Shown here: piece after piece, positions 15,956-25,740 of the stretch
How positions within the stretch are numbered: the stretch's first letter is position 1
Layout of the letters: every line of letters starts with the position of its first letter
DNA from: JANELJ01 sp024511395
GTDB taxonomy: Bacteria; Pseudomonadota; Gammaproteobacteria; GRL18
Assembly (NCBI GenBank): GCA_963681975.1
Contig: OY820613.1
Location: 1,054,001 to 1,118,000, forward strand
DNA length: 64,000 bases
Reading direction: 5' to 3'
Program-made: the position numbers and the translations under genes
The notes under the pieces: model-generated
What the model saw: the letters and a program-made list of their open reading frames with translations, nothing else
What the model was told of the DNA's origin: nothing
The model's database searches: none

Positions 15956-17994
15956 GGGTTACCCTCGTATTGTTGCGGACTTTGCTGTTGTCTTTGTTTA
16001 ATCAATGTATTATTCCTGAATTTAATTCTCAGCAGTTCACCGGGGTTGTCCGGGATCCGCTGTAACCACTGTTTCATGGATTGCTGTTCTTCTTGGTTGA
16101 GCTGAGACATAACATCGGCTGGAGCCTGTGCAGCCTGCTCTCTGGCTTTTTCAATCTCCTCAGCGCTGTCAGGCTGTTGTGCCTGCTGGGATTGCTGATC
16201 CCTGTTTTCCTGCTGAGCATTTTGATCCGCCTGCTGTTGCTGTTCAGAAGACTGGTCTTTCTGTTCCTGATTTTTATCCTGTTTAGGGGACTCCTGTTGT
16301 GAGTCAGATTTTGACTCGGATTCGGAATTTTCAGACTTATCCTGGTTCTTCCCGGTATCGTTCTGTTGTTCCTGATCCTGCTGTTGACTGTCACCGCCGG
16401 ACTCTTTGTCAGATTGAGAATTCTGTTTATTACCGGACTGATCCTGTTGCTGGTTCTGTTGTGAATCTTTCTGTTGAGACTGATTGCTTTGATCCTGCTG
16501 GTCCTGAGAGTTCTGTCTGGACTGCTGTTTTTGCTGTTCCAGGAGTTTTTTCAGGTACTCAAGATTCTTTTTAGCATCCTTTAGTTCTGGGTTTTGTTTT
16601 AAGGCATGCTCATAAGCCTTAATGGCGTCCGGGAACTTCTGCAGATTGGCCAGGGAATTACCCTTATTGTATAAGGCATCAGCGCTGTCAAACTGGCTGT
16701 ATTGCTGTAAGGCCTGTTCATATTTACTGGCACGATAATAAGCAGAGGCCTTCCAGAGCGGATCTTTAAAGGTTTCTGCCGCCTGTTGATAGTTCTGTGC
16801 CTTAAAACTTTTATCGGCCTGCTGATCCGGAGTCAGCCAGAGATCATTCCAGTTAAAACCGGACTTGCCGGGGTGCTGAGCAGAAGCTGTTTTTGCAGCA
16901 GTTTCAGATAAAGGTTCTGCCATAAGCGGAGTACTGTAAAAGGCCGGCAACAGCAAGGATGAAAGCAGTAAGGAACCCACTAATAGACTGAGTACACCCT
17001 TACGAAACATAAATAAGGCCAATGGTATAACCAGCAGTGTGACATAAGCCCCGGCATCAATCCATTGCTCCAGTTCTTCATCCTGCTGTTTAACTTTATC
17101 CTTATTAATAAACTTCTGTTCCAGAATCTCCTTAAAGTCACTGTCATCCAGTGACAGGCGATGATAAAAACCACCTCCAGCCTGAGCAATGGCCTTTAAA
17201 GGCTGTTCTTCCAGTTTACTTAAAATAACCTGGCCGGAGCGATCCTTGATAAAACCTCCCTGACCGGGAATGGGGATAGGGGAGCCGGCCTGAGTGCCGA
17301 TACCGATAACAGAGGTATGATAGCCCTGTTGTTCAAGTTGTTTAACCAGTTGTTTCATTTTCTGCTGTTCAGAAGCATCAATACCATCGGTAAATAATAA
17401 AATATCCCCCCGGCTGTAACCGGCATTTACTAAAAGTTCTTTAGCAGTTTTTATCGCATCTGCAGCATGTGAGCCGGACAGAGGCATAATGGAAGAGTCT
17501 AGAGCCGGCAGCAGGGAAATAATGGTCTTGTTATCAATGGTTAAGGGACTAACCGTATGGGCATCACCGGCATAGGCCACCAGGGCGGTCTGTCCTTCTT
17601 TTTTCTGTTTTAAAATATCAATAATTTTAAGCTTGGCTCTTTCCAGACGAGAGGGTTTAACATCCCTGGCATTCATGGACAGGGACAGATCAAGCACAAT
17701 AACCAGAGCGGAATCTTTCTGGAAGATTGGTTGAACCTTTTTCTGCCAGCTGGGACCGGCCAGGGCGATAATGGTTATTAGAAACATTAAAGGTACCAGC
17801 CATATCAACAGGCGTGAAGCAGAACCAACGGCTTCTCTGGTACGGGTTAGCTGAAAGTTCAGCAGGGCTGGATCACAGACTTTCTCCCAGCCGATACTCT
17901 GTCTGGAACGATGATAAAACAGGATCAGTATAATAGCTACTACAGGGACAGCCAGCAGCCACTCAGATCGTAAAAAATGAAAATCGGCTAACAT
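15949..17994 (-). CDS. batB: BatB/BatC-like fusion: VWA domain plus TPR and Gln-rich tail
   Basis: 681 residues. Two N-terminal membrane helices (about 9-26 and 60-80), then a von Willebrand A domain with the MIDAS start VLDLSLSMNARDVKPSRL (about residue 95) and LFTDGIDAS, two more helices around 310-355, then TPR units (NYQQAAETFKD; KYEQALQQYSQF; KFPDAIKAYEHALKQNPELK) and a low-complexity stretch very rich in Gln, Ser and Asp at about 490-630, ending in QWLQRIPDNPGELLRIKF. In Bacteroides BatB and BatC are separate proteins; the fused form is common in gammaproteobacteria. It abuts batA by one base (TAATG). Confidence 0.88.
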   Translation of the reverse strand: MLADFHFLRSEWLLAVPVVAIILILFYHRSRQSIGWEKVCDPALLNFQLTRTREAVGSASRLLIWLVPLMFLITIIALAGPSWQKKVQPIFQKDSALVIVLDLSLSMNARDVKPSRLERAKLKIIDILKQKKEGQTALVAYAGDAHTVSPLTIDNKTIISLLPALDSSIMPLSGSHAADAIKTAKELLVNAGYSRGDILLFTDGIDASEQQKMKQLVKQLEQQGYHTSVIGIGTQAGSPIPIPGQGGFIKDRSGQVILSKLEEQPLKAIAQAGGGFYHRLSLDDSDFKEILEQKFINKDKVKQQDEELEQWIDAGAYVTLLVIPLALFMFRKGVLSLLVGSLLLSSLLLPAFYSTPLMAEPLSETAAKTASAQHPGKSGFNWNDLWLTPDQQADKSFKAQNYQQAAETFKDPLWKASAYYRASKYEQALQQYSQFDSADALYNKGNSLANLQKFPDAIKAYEHALKQNPELKDAKKNLEYLKKLLEQQKQQSRQNSQDQQDQSNQSQQKDSQQNQQQDQSGNKQNSQSDKESGGDSQQQDQEQQNDTGKNQDKSENSESESKSDSQQESPKQDKNQEQKDQSSEQQQQADQNAQQENRDQQSQQAQQPDSAEEIEKAREQAAQAPADVMSQLNQEEQQSMKQWLQRIPDNPGELLRIKFRNNTLIKQRQQQSPQQYEGNPW

Positions 17995-19019
17995 TATTGA
18001 CCTCCCTTCTGACTATAAAAGGGCTGATAAAACTGGCGCAGTAAATATACAATAACGGCCAGTACAAAGGCCAGGCTCAGCGGCAGATGAAACAGGGATT
18101 TAGTCGGACGATAAGTCAGGTTATCGGATTCAACCGGTTCTAGTTGATCTAGGGTCTGGTAAATTTTCTGTAGTTCTCGGGTGTCTCTGGCACGAAAATA
18201 CTGGCCGCCGGTAATGCGGGCAATTTCCTTTAGGGTTTTTTCATCCAGATCTCTGGATTGATTAACCCGCTGCCGGCCAAAAAAGGAGCGCATGATCATT
18301 TCATCAGCACCAAAGCCAATGGTATAAATTTTAATACCAATCTGTTTGGCAAGTTTTGCAGCGGTTAAAGGCGCAATTCCGGCGTTATTTGAACCGTCAG
18401 TGAGCAGGATTAATACCCTGGATTCGCTTTGAGAAGCGGGCAAATCCTTCAGACGTTTAACGGCCAGACCAATGGCATCACCAATTGCCGTGGCTCGTTG
18501 TCCGGCCATGCCGATAAAAGATTCGAGCAGCATACGTTCAATAGTTTTACGGTCAAAAGTTAAAGGGGTCTGCAGATAAGCATGATCGCCAAATAGAATC
18601 AGTCCGATCCGATCGCCTTTGCGCTGCTTAATAAAAGGCAGCAGAACGGCTTTTACTGCAGTCAGTCTGTCCACCGCATCCTGGGCAAAAAACATATCGG
18701 TCTGTTCCATACTGCCGGAAATATCCACCGCCAGCATTAAATCACGGCCGCTGACAGGAATGGATATGGCTTCTCCGGACCATTTGGGCTGGGCACTGGC
18801 GGTGATCAATAATATCCAGGCCAGTAAAGCCAGTATCAGTGTCGGGGAAAAACGGGCTTTACCGGCCGATTGTGTCTGGCGGCTAAGCTGATTTATTTTA
18901 TCGTAAAACGGAACCTTTAATGCTTTTGACTGAGTACTGGCTAAGGGTTTGCTGAACCAGTAAACCAGCAGAGGTAAGGGCAGAAGCAGGAACATCCAGG
19001 GCCAGTCAAAACTATACAT
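17994..19019 (-). CDS. batA: BatA-like VWA-domain membrane protein
   Basis: 341 residues with two N-terminal membrane helices (about 7-24 and 62-80), a VWA domain with the complete MIDAS motif LAVDISGSMEQTDM, then SRVLILLTDGSNNAG, and a C-terminal helix (LSLAFVLAVIVYLLRQF). VWA proteins of this operon are thought to act with the MoxR AAA+ ATPase in assembling or maintaining other proteins. Its ATG lies inside the preceding DUF4381 frame (8-base overlap). Confidence 0.9.
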   Translation of the reverse strand: MYSFDWPWMFLLLPLPLLVYWFSKPLASTQSKALKVPFYDKINQLSRQTQSAGKARFSPTLILALLAWILLITASAQPKWSGEAISIPVSGRDLMLAVDISGSMEQTDMFFAQDAVDRLTAVKAVLLPFIKQRKGDRIGLILFGDHAYLQTPLTFDRKTIERMLLESFIGMAGQRATAIGDAIGLAVKRLKDLPASQSESRVLILLTDGSNNAGIAPLTAAKLAKQIGIKIYTIGFGADEMIMRSFFGRQRVNQSRDLDEKTLKEIARITGGQYFRARDTRELQKIYQTLDQLEPVESDNLTYRPTKSLFHLPLSLAFVLAVIVYLLRQFYQPFYSQKGGQ

Positions 19020-19611
19020 GCTGGCCTCCGTAAGCTTTCTGTGAGCTCAGCTTTTGTTGTAAGGTTCTGTCCAGCAAAGATTTTATGGCAGCAAATAACT
19101 GTTCCAGTAATTGGGTATCAATGACTTTGTCCGGTGCCTGATAGGGCGCTTCAAGCAATAATTCTTTAAACCGGCTGGAAAAGTCCTCTGTCCCGGATAG
19201 CTGATTCAACAGTTTCAGCCACTGTTCATCAGTCAGCGAAGCGACCTGTTCCCGCTGGTAAACGGACAGGGCAAAACGACGTAGAAAAACCGACAGGGCT
19301 TCTATGCTCTGATGGGCATTGTTGTGTTCTCTGAATTGCTGTTCAAGGCTTTCCAGTTCTTTTTGTGCTTCAGTTTTCAGGCGTTTTAAACGACGGCTTT
19401 TCAGCACGGCCGGATCCCGGTCATGCTGTTTTTTCCATAACCAGATGGCGATAAGCAGAATGACCAGTACCCCGAGGCTGAACCACCAGCCCGGTGCAAT
19501 GGGCCAGAAACTGACAGCTTGTGGTAAATGAATATCGGCCAGTTGTGCCGGATCAAAACCGTTTCCCGGTGCGGCTGGTGTCATAACTGGATTATTGGGC
19601 GTAACAGGCAT
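19012..19611 (-). CDS. DUF4381 membrane protein of the bat operon
   Basis: 199 residues starting at MPVTPNNPVM. That start overlaps the DUF58 stop codon (TAATG at 19609-19613), so I prefer it to the longer upstream reading. One membrane helix at about residues 36-56 (WWFSLGVLVILLIAIWLW), preceded by the family feature LADIHLPQAVSFWPIAPGW, then a cytosolic helical domain. DUF4381 proteins are regular members of moxR-bat operons; the biochemical role is unknown. Confidence 0.85.
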   Translation of the reverse strand: MPVTPNNPVMTPAAPGNGFDPAQLADIHLPQAVSFWPIAPGWWFSLGVLVILLIAIWLWKKQHDRDPAVLKSRRLKRLKTEAQKELESLEQQFREHNNAHQSIEALSVFLRRFALSVYQREQVASLTDEQWLKLLNQLSGTEDFSSRFKELLLEAPYQAPDKVIDTQLLEQLFAAIKSLLDRTLQQKLSSQKAYGGQHV

Positions 19612-20696
19612 TAATGGCGACTCCTGGCAATTCTGCGAGTAGTAGTGTCTCTGCCCAAGGCGGCAATAAAGCATTCCGGCACTTTGTCGTAAGTAGCCAG
19701 TTTAATCAGATTACTCTGGTTGTGTATACAGAACTGTTCTATTTCCTGCTCCTTATGGCTGAAGGATTGATGAAAGGCCTGGCGCAGGGATGGATCGCCG
19801 GTATTAATTTGCTGGTAATGTTCACCGTCACTGATGGCATAGCGGCCAGCCGGGGGCAGCTCGGCTTCAATGGGATCATAAATATGCGCCATTAATAAAT
19901 CATTGTGACGGGCGATATGTCGAATGTGTTTTAAAGCGGTTTCCGTAGTATTCATAAAGTCACTGGCAAATAATACAATACTGCCGGGATGAATGAGTTT
20001 CTGTAACCGGACAAATAAAAATTCACGGTTAAAATTGATATTGTGGTTATTGCTTACACCGGGAGCTTCATTATTGAAACTGTCCATTTCTGATACTTTA
20101 TTTTCTAGGGGTGCATTATGAAAATCAGTCAGCATTTTCAGATAACGTAATACCCCCTGATGACCATCCATGGGACGCATTTCCCGATGATCAGAATCAT
20201 TAAATACCACACCGCCAATACGATTATGATTATCGGCTCCGGCCCAGGCAAATAGAGCTGCGGCCTTGGCTGCCGTCACTGATTTAAGACAATGGCGGGT
20301 ACCAAAATACATACTGTGGCTGAGATCAACTACAATAAAGACCGGACGTTCCCGCTCTTCCTTAAAAACCTTTGTGTGTACTCGGTCAGTGCGGGCGGTG
20401 ACATTCCAGTCGATATTGCGTATATCATCGCCGGGCTGATAAGGGCGTATCTCATCAAAATTCAGACCTCGTCCCTTAAAAGGGGACATGTATTGACCGG
20501 CCAGGGCAGAAAAGGCCTTGCGCTGTGATCCCAGGGCAATCTGGGATGAATGAAAACGCAGGTGAATCAAACCCTGCAGATCCACATGGGTTGCCCGGTT
20601 TTCGGATCCTTCCTGAGCAATACCGGAGGCACGAGTCATGCCCTCGGTACTGGCGGAATGATCCTGTGTATTAAAAAGTGTTTGCCAGAAACTCAT
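19611..20696 (-). CDS. DUF58 protein of the moxR-bat operon
   Basis: 361 residues, soluble. Carries the DUF58 core: LRFHSSQIALGSQRKAFSAL, GRGLNFDEIRPYQPGDDIRN followed by IDWNVTARTD, and a degenerate VWA-like part (VFIVVDLSHSMYFGTRH). The usual order moxR, DUF58, DUF4381, batA is kept. It ends in an overlapping TAATG with the next gene and starts 12 bases after moxR. Confidence 0.9.
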   Translation of the reverse strand: MSFWQTLFNTQDHSASTEGMTRASGIAQEGSENRATHVDLQGLIHLRFHSSQIALGSQRKAFSALAGQYMSPFKGRGLNFDEIRPYQPGDDIRNIDWNVTARTDRVHTKVFKEERERPVFIVVDLSHSMYFGTRHCLKSVTAAKAAALFAWAGADNHNRIGGVVFNDSDHREMRPMDGHQGVLRYLKMLTDFHNAPLENKVSEMDSFNNEAPGVSNNHNINFNREFLFVRLQKLIHPGSIVLFASDFMNTTETALKHIRHIARHNDLLMAHIYDPIEAELPPAGRYAISDGEHYQQINTGDPSLRQAFHQSFSHKEQEIEQFCIHNQSNLIKLATYDKVPECFIAALGRDTTTRRIARSRH

Positions 20697-20708
20697 ATTG
20701 ACCCGCCT

Positions 20709-21695
20709 TTAGGGAACTGCAATATAGCCCAGTAATTTACTGATAAAATAATCCGGGTCAATGCCGTTTGCTTCGGCTTCAAAGGATAATAAAATCCGGT
20801 GCCGGAAAATATCGGCTACTACGGCCTGTATATCTGACGGTGCAACATAGTCCTTACCGGATAACCAGGCATGTGCCCTGGCACATCGGTCCAGTGCAAT
20901 AGTTGCTCTAGGGCTAACGCCATAGTTTACCCAGTTGGCAAGTGTCTCATCATAAGGTTTCAGATTTCTGGTTGCCAGAATAATTTTAAGCAGATAGTCT
21001 TCCACCTCTGGACTCATATGAATATTTAATATTTCATGACGGGCGGCAAACAGTACTTGCTGGGAAATAACAAATTTATCCTCATCAGTATTTTTGCTGC
21101 CTGAGGTGTTAACGAGATACTGCTGAGCTTCCTGACGGTTCAGAGCCAGAATGGATTTTTCAGCATTTTGTTCCGGATAGTTAATGCGGATATGCATTAA
21201 AAAACGATCCAGCTGTGCTTCCGGCAGAGGATAAGTGCCTTCCTGTTCAATAGGGTTCTGGGTAGCCATCACCATAAACAGTTTGGGCAGGGGATAGGTC
21301 TTTCTACCAATGGTGATCTGTTTTTCTGCCATAGCCTCCAGCAGTGCGGACTGAACTTTAGCTGGTGCGCGGTTAATTTCATCGGCCAGTAACAGGTTGT
21401 GAAATAAAGGCCCCTGCTGAAAGTGGAAGCTGCCGTCCTGGGGGCGGTAAATTTCCGTACCGGTTAAATCCGCAGGCAAGAGATCCGGGGTAAACTGTAC
21501 CCGATGGAAATCAGCCTCAATTAAATCGCCGAGTTCTTTAATGGCTCTGGTTTTGGCCAGTCCCGGTGCTCCTTCGACCAGTAAATGTCCGTCGGCAAGC
21601 AGGGCAATAAACAGTTTATTGACCAAGGCATCCTGGCCAATAATTTTTTTTCTTAAGCAATCTTTAGCTTGTGTGATCTGCTGAAATAGACTCAT
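20709..21695 (-). CDS. moxR: MoxR-family AAA+ ATPase
   Basis: 328 residues. Walker A is the MoxR form EGAPGLAKTRAI (about residues 38-49), Walker B LLLADEINRAP (about 107-117), sensor region VMATQNPIEQEGTYPLPEAQ and the Arg-rich DRFLMHIRINYP. MoxR ATPases act as chaperones with VWA proteins. First gene of a six-gene operon in which all junctions overlap or nearly touch. The 240 bases upstream, up to hflD, must hold the promoter; I see no clear regulator site there. Confidence 0.92.
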   Translation of the reverse strand: MSLFQQITQAKDCLRKKIIGQDALVNKLFIALLADGHLLVEGAPGLAKTRAIKELGDLIEADFHRVQFTPDLLPADLTGTEIYRPQDGSFHFQQGPLFHNLLLADEINRAPAKVQSALLEAMAEKQITIGRKTYPLPKLFMVMATQNPIEQEGTYPLPEAQLDRFLMHIRINYPEQNAEKSILALNRQEAQQYLVNTSGSKNTDEDKFVISQQVLFAARHEILNIHMSPEVEDYLLKIILATRNLKPYDETLANWVNYGVSPRATIALDRCARAHAWLSGKDYVAPSDIQAVVADIFRHRILLSFEAEANGIDPDYFISKLLGYIAVP

Positions 21696-21934
21696 AGTGT
21701 TTTATTGTTCATCTCTAAAATATTGAATTGATATCCTTATATTTCCATTTCAAGGGAACAGGATATGTCTGTTAATTTTGGTATAAAAAGGTAAAAAACA
21801 AGTATAAGGGTAATATTAGTCTCTATCTTCACCTTTCTGCAGGAGCGAAGCAGGGAGAAGAAGACAGGGACTAATTTGCTGTTATAGACAGAATTGAATT
21901 TTAAAAGTTCAGTGCTGTACTTATGAATGCTTTT

Positions 21935-22561
21935 TTATGCCAGATTTCTGGCGGTATTAACAATTTTTTTACGTTGAAACAGCAGCTGCCAGCGGCTGCC
22001 ACCCAGCTGATGCCAGAGTACCGCAGAACGAATGGCAGATAATAAGAGTGTACGGATTTTATTGGTATTGTCGGTATTATTAAGAACTGTTGGCTCACCG
22101 GAGACCATAATACGGGGACTTAACTTGCTGATAGTGTCGGTGTACAGACCGCCCAAGCTGGCATAAATATTAGCATGGTCAATGCCGAAATGTTCTATCT
22201 GTGCCCGGGTTTTTTCAATGCCTTGGCTCAGCTCATTGAGCATGGCCGGCTTTTTAAGCAGTTTGCCGGCCAGGAACAGAACAGAAATACTGTAGCGGGT
22301 TAGATCGGCACTGCGCTTTTTGCTGTCACCGCTTAACTGCTGAACAATAAGCTGCAGTCCTTCGCGTATCCCTAGCAGTCCGTCAAAGACTTCCAGAGCA
22401 TTATCCGGTTCGGTATTTATAATGGCTTTAACTGCGATATTAAGATAAAAACGATCAATCTGACCGCTATTGGCCAGTTGCTGTACTTGGTGGCAGTTCT
22501 GAAAAATACCGGCCAGAGCAAGAGTGTGTTGTTCCAGATTGCTGAGTTGTTCGTTTGTCAA
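21935..22561 (-). CDS. hflD: HflD-family protein
   Basis: 208 residues, mostly helical, matching HflD (LEQHTLALAGIFQNCHQVQQLA at the start, NALEVFDGLLGIREGLQLI, HFGIDHANIYASLGGLYTDT, LLLSAIRSAVLWHQLGGSRW). HflD is peripheral to the inner membrane and in E. coli counteracts lambda CII. Its steady linkage with mnmA in gammaproteobacteria suggests another housekeeping role. Same strand as mnmA, 84 bases downstream of it. Confidence 0.9.
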   Translation of the reverse strand: MTNEQLSNLEQHTLALAGIFQNCHQVQQLANSGQIDRFYLNIAVKAIINTEPDNALEVFDGLLGIREGLQLIVQQLSGDSKKRSADLTRYSISVLFLAGKLLKKPAMLNELSQGIEKTRAQIEHFGIDHANIYASLGGLYTDTISKLSPRIMVSGEPTVLNNTDNTNKIRTLLLSAIRSAVLWHQLGGSRWQLLFQRKKIVNTARNLA

Positions 22562-22645
22562 AGCTAAAACCTGTTATGAATGACTGTCAGTTGATTGTAA
22601 AAAGTGCTGTAAAAGTGTGCTGTAAATAGTCTTTGTAATTTTTGG

Positions 22646-23776
22646 TTAATTTATTACCCCACCGCCCAGGCAGATTTCGCCATCGTAAAAAACCACTGAC
22701 TGGCCGGGGGTTACTGCAAATTGCGGTGAGTCGAATTCTACCATACATTGACTGTTCTGAGCGGACGTTTCAATGGTGGTAATAACACAATCCTGATCGG
22801 TCTGACGATAACGGGTCTTGGCTTTGCAGCGAAATGGGGTTTGTGGTGGTTGACCGCTGACCCAGTGTAAATCTGATGCTGTCAGGTTTTGACTGTATAG
22901 CAGGGGGTGATCTTTTCCCTGTACTACAATTAAGTGGTTATTCTGTAAATCCTTCTGTGCAGCAAACCAGGGGGCGCTGTTCTGATTGTCCGTTTTGTCG
23001 GAAGTACGCCGACCGCCAATACCCAGACCTTTACGCTGTCCCAGAGTATGATACATCAGTCCTTTATGCCGACCCACGACTTCACCTTCAGGTGTGACCA
23101 TATCGCCGGGCTGAGCCGGCAGGTAACGGCTGAGAAACTGGTTAAAGTCCCGTTCACCAATAAAACAGATCCCGGTAGAGTCTTTTTTATCCCAGGTGGC
23201 TAGTTGACGGGTTTCTGCAAGATGGCGAACCTGAGGCTTTTCCAGTTCACCGACCGGAAACAGGGTTTTAGACAGTGGATACTGGCCAAGAGTATAGAGA
23301 AAATAGCTTTGATCCTTATTATTGTCCTTACCTTTCAGTAAATAGAACTGACCTTGTTCTTCTTTGACCCTGGCATAATGGCCGGTGGCTATTTTTTCTG
23401 CGCCCTGAGCCAGGGCATAGTCCAGAAAAACCTTAAATTTAATTTCTTTATTGCATAATATATCGGGGTTGGGTGTGCGTCCGGCTTTATATTCAGCCAG
23501 AAAATACGCAAACACATTATCCCAGTATTCCGGTGCAAAATTTACCCCGTGAAAAGGAATATCCAGCTCGGCTGCAATACTTTGGGCATCGGCAAAATCT
23601 TCTTCTGCCGGGCAATAGCCCTCATTGTCATCCTCATTCCAGTTTTTCATAAATACAGCGTATACGTCATAACCCTGCTGTTTGAGCAATAAGGCAGCAA
23701 CGGATGAATCCACGCCGCCGGACAGGCCGACAATAACCGGTGTATCTGTCTTTGTTAGTTTCTGGTTCTGCTTCAT
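22646..23776 (-). CDS. mnmA: tRNA-specific 2-thiouridylase MnmA
   Basis: 376 residues. Adds sulfur to C2 of U34 in tRNA-Lys, Glu and Gln. N-terminal PP-loop GLSGGVDSSVAALLL (about residues 18-32), first catalytic Cys in TPNPDILCNKEIKF (about 108), second in DSTGICFIGERDF (about 206), and the C-terminal beta-barrel ending CLGGGVIN are all in place. The gene appears intact, whereas mnmC, which acts on the same nucleotide, is destroyed in this genome segment. Confidence 0.96.
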   Translation of the reverse strand: MKQNQKLTKTDTPVIVGLSGGVDSSVAALLLKQQGYDVYAVFMKNWNEDDNEGYCPAEEDFADAQSIAAELDIPFHGVNFAPEYWDNVFAYFLAEYKAGRTPNPDILCNKEIKFKVFLDYALAQGAEKIATGHYARVKEEQGQFYLLKGKDNNKDQSYFLYTLGQYPLSKTLFPVGELEKPQVRHLAETRQLATWDKKDSTGICFIGERDFNQFLSRYLPAQPGDMVTPEGEVVGRHKGLMYHTLGQRKGLGIGGRRTSDKTDNQNSAPWFAAQKDLQNNHLIVVQGKDHPLLYSQNLTASDLHWVSGQPPQTPFRCKAKTRYRQTDQDCVITTIETSAQNSQCMVEFDSPQFAVTPGQSVVFYDGEICLGGGVIN

Positions 23777-23779
23777 AGT

Positions 23780-24007
23780 TCAGGTTCTGTCCTGTGGTTC
23801 CCAGCCGTCACGCCAGAGTTTCAGGGGAATAATATGGGGCGGTTTGCCGTTATCTTCAAACCAGGAATCCACAGCATATTCACGTTCGAGGTGTCTAATT
23901 TCCCACATGACGGCTGAGCTGTGTGGCCAGCCGAAAATAAAAAAACCACAGGTCACATGAACCATGGGTTCATACCAGTGTAATAAACCGTGTTTTTTTA
24001 AAATCAT
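23780..24007 (-). CDS. Small protein of unknown function upstream of mnmA
   Basis: 75 residues from ATG at 24007 (MILKKHGLLHWYEP), rich in Trp and His (HWYEPMVHVTCGFFIFGWPH; LWRDGWEPQ), ending four bases before mnmA on the same strand. No family recognised. A TTG a few codons upstream would use bases next to the IS5-like end and is less likely. The IS boundary at 24014 is only six bases before the ATG, so the original promoter and ribosome site have been replaced and the N-terminus may be shortened. It may be a real gene that once formed an operon with mnmA, or a remnant. Confidence 0.5.
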   Translation of the reverse strand: MILKKHGLLHWYEPMVHVTCGFFIFGWPHSSAVMWEIRHLEREYAVDSWFEDNGKPPHIIPLKLWRDGWEPQDRT

Positions 24008-24013
24008 TAAATA

Positions 24014-25511
24014 GTTCAACCTGAATAATACCGTTTTAAGCCTGACATCAAGCCAGGTTTAAAGCAGCTGATTGCCCCGGTTTGATAAAAGACCCCATCA
24101 AACCGGAAATAATTTTGAGCCACAAAAGCCGGAGCTTATTGAGGCTCTTTCTTAAGTTATGTCCAGCGGCTACCATAACCACATTAATGGCATCACCGAC
24201 TGCACCTTTGAGGTAGCAGCGGTCTAAACGGCCATCGTTTTTCATATGACCAATTTCAGGCTCAATCGCACTGCGCCGTTTTAATGCCTTTTTAATACTT
24301 CGGGTAACGCCTCGCTTCTGACCTGAGATAAAAACTTTAGTGTCTTTTACTTCATGTCCACGATAACCACGGTCAACAAAGCAGTGTTCCGGTTGTACGG
24401 CTGTAAACTGTTTTATCTGTTCCAGTTGTGGCAGCAAGGTATGTCCATCATAAGGATTGCCCGGACAACTTTGAGCGCCAATAACAAAGCCTTCCTTGTT
24501 AGTTACCGCGATACTGGCTTTAACTCCAAATTCATAAGGCTTATGAGCTTTGCCTTTACTGATACACTCGACTTCCGGTGCATGTAAACTGTAAAGCTTG
24601 TTCTTACTGTGCTGCTCCTGCTCAATCAGTTTCTGAGCCTGTTTTAGAGCTACTTCAAACAGAGACTGAATATCAACAGAATAGTTGGGCAGTTGTCGTT
24701 CAATATCCCGTTTAACACGACCTAAACGGGATTTCAGTTTATTGTTCATTTTCTTCATGCGTTTAAACTGTTTTGCATGTGCATAACGACTGGCCATTAG
24801 TATATATTACGGCCCAACCCGATTATAGTTCTGGCGCAGTTTAATACCGTGCTCTTTGGACAGTTTAATCAGGTTTTCTCTGGCTTTGTTCAGGAGCTTT
24901 GAATCGGTTGGAAAAGCGATGTTCTTTTCCTGTACGGTAGTATCTACCGTGACTTTCTTTAAACTGCCTGGCTTGATAGTTTTACTCTTTAGTCCGGCTT
25001 TAATGGTTTCAATCAGTAATTTTTCACTGCCTGATTTACCCAGCCGGTTACGCCATTTGGTCATGGTCACAGGGTGTATAGGCATTTTATGCTGAAAGTA
25101 TTCTTCACCACAGAAATACTGCCAGTACGGATTTTCTGTCCAGCCTTTTACTACCTGTTCATCCGATAAATCATGCAGGTGTTTCAGGTAATGCAATCCT
25201 GCAATCAATCGAGTGCGTATGGCAGGAGCACCTTTAGTGGATACAAACAGAGCGCCCCATTCTTTATCAGGACTTTCCCAATCTATGTGTTTTGATAACT
25301 TAATCAACTCATGGTTTATGTCCAGCATGTTTTCAGGGCGCATCCTGAACAGGTCTTCCTGAGGTATTTTTGGCTGTTTCTTTGGCTTCATTCTGGTCTG
25401 GAAATTTGCAAGGTAATAAGGGTTATTTTACCAAAAACCTGCAAATTTAACACCCATAATCAAGCAATATTTATTTATAAATCAATGCCATATGTTTTAT
25501 TCAGGGTGGAC
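24014..25511 (-). mobile_element. IS5-like element, copy 2 (1498 bp)
   Basis: Complete by length and ends (GTTCAACCTGAATAA at 24014; GTCCACCCTGAATAA read inward from 25511). The 6-bp flanks TAAATA and TATGTA differ, and the left side borders the mnmA operon while the right side cuts a response-regulator gene. This suggests the flanks were joined by recombination between copies. Confidence 0.88.
24048..25391 (-). pseudogene. IS5-like transposase, copy 2, with nonsense codon
   Basis: The frame is the full 447-codon transposase, but the CAA of NRVGPQYVLMA has become TAA, giving NRVGP-stop-YILMA at about 24808. It therefore splits into a 194-residue first part and a 249-residue second part that carries the second Asp and the Glu. 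The remaining sequence is nearly identical to the intact copies. It is probably mobile only if another copy supplies the enzyme. Confidence 0.9.
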
Positions 25512-25740
25512 TATGTACTTTACGCAATAACTGCAAATTGTTCACCATGGTCAGGTTCAGATCCAGTAAAATCAGATCATAATGACTGTGATTGATCAGT
25601 TCCAGAACCTGCTGACCATTTTCTGCCACAGAGTATTGCATACCATAGGCTTCGAGCAGATCTCGAAGACTTGCGCATACGCTGATCATTATCTGTTGCC
25701 AGAATCGACAATGATTGTAGCAATGTGGTAGTATGCAGTT
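25512..25740 (-). pseudogene. Response-regulator receiver domain, frameshifted and truncated
   Basis: Minus-strand sequence reads LSILATDNDQRMRKSS, then after a one-base shift near 25665 RDLLEAYGMQYSVAENGQQV and LELINHSHYDLILLDLNLTM, a receiver (REC) domain with the phospho-acceptor Asp in LLLDLN. In normal receivers VDDN would stand where ATDN is. The 3' half of the domain, including the conserved Thr and Lys, is cut off by the IS5-like element at 25511. The other end overlaps the start of the PAS-GGDEF frame on the opposite strand, so that junction also looks rearranged. Confidence 0.7.

Noticed and set aside
16081..16574. Hydrophobic or basic frames opposite or out of frame with the batB/C tail
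   Set aside because: They arise from the Gln/Ser/Asp-rich repetitive coding sequence of batB/C read in other frames.
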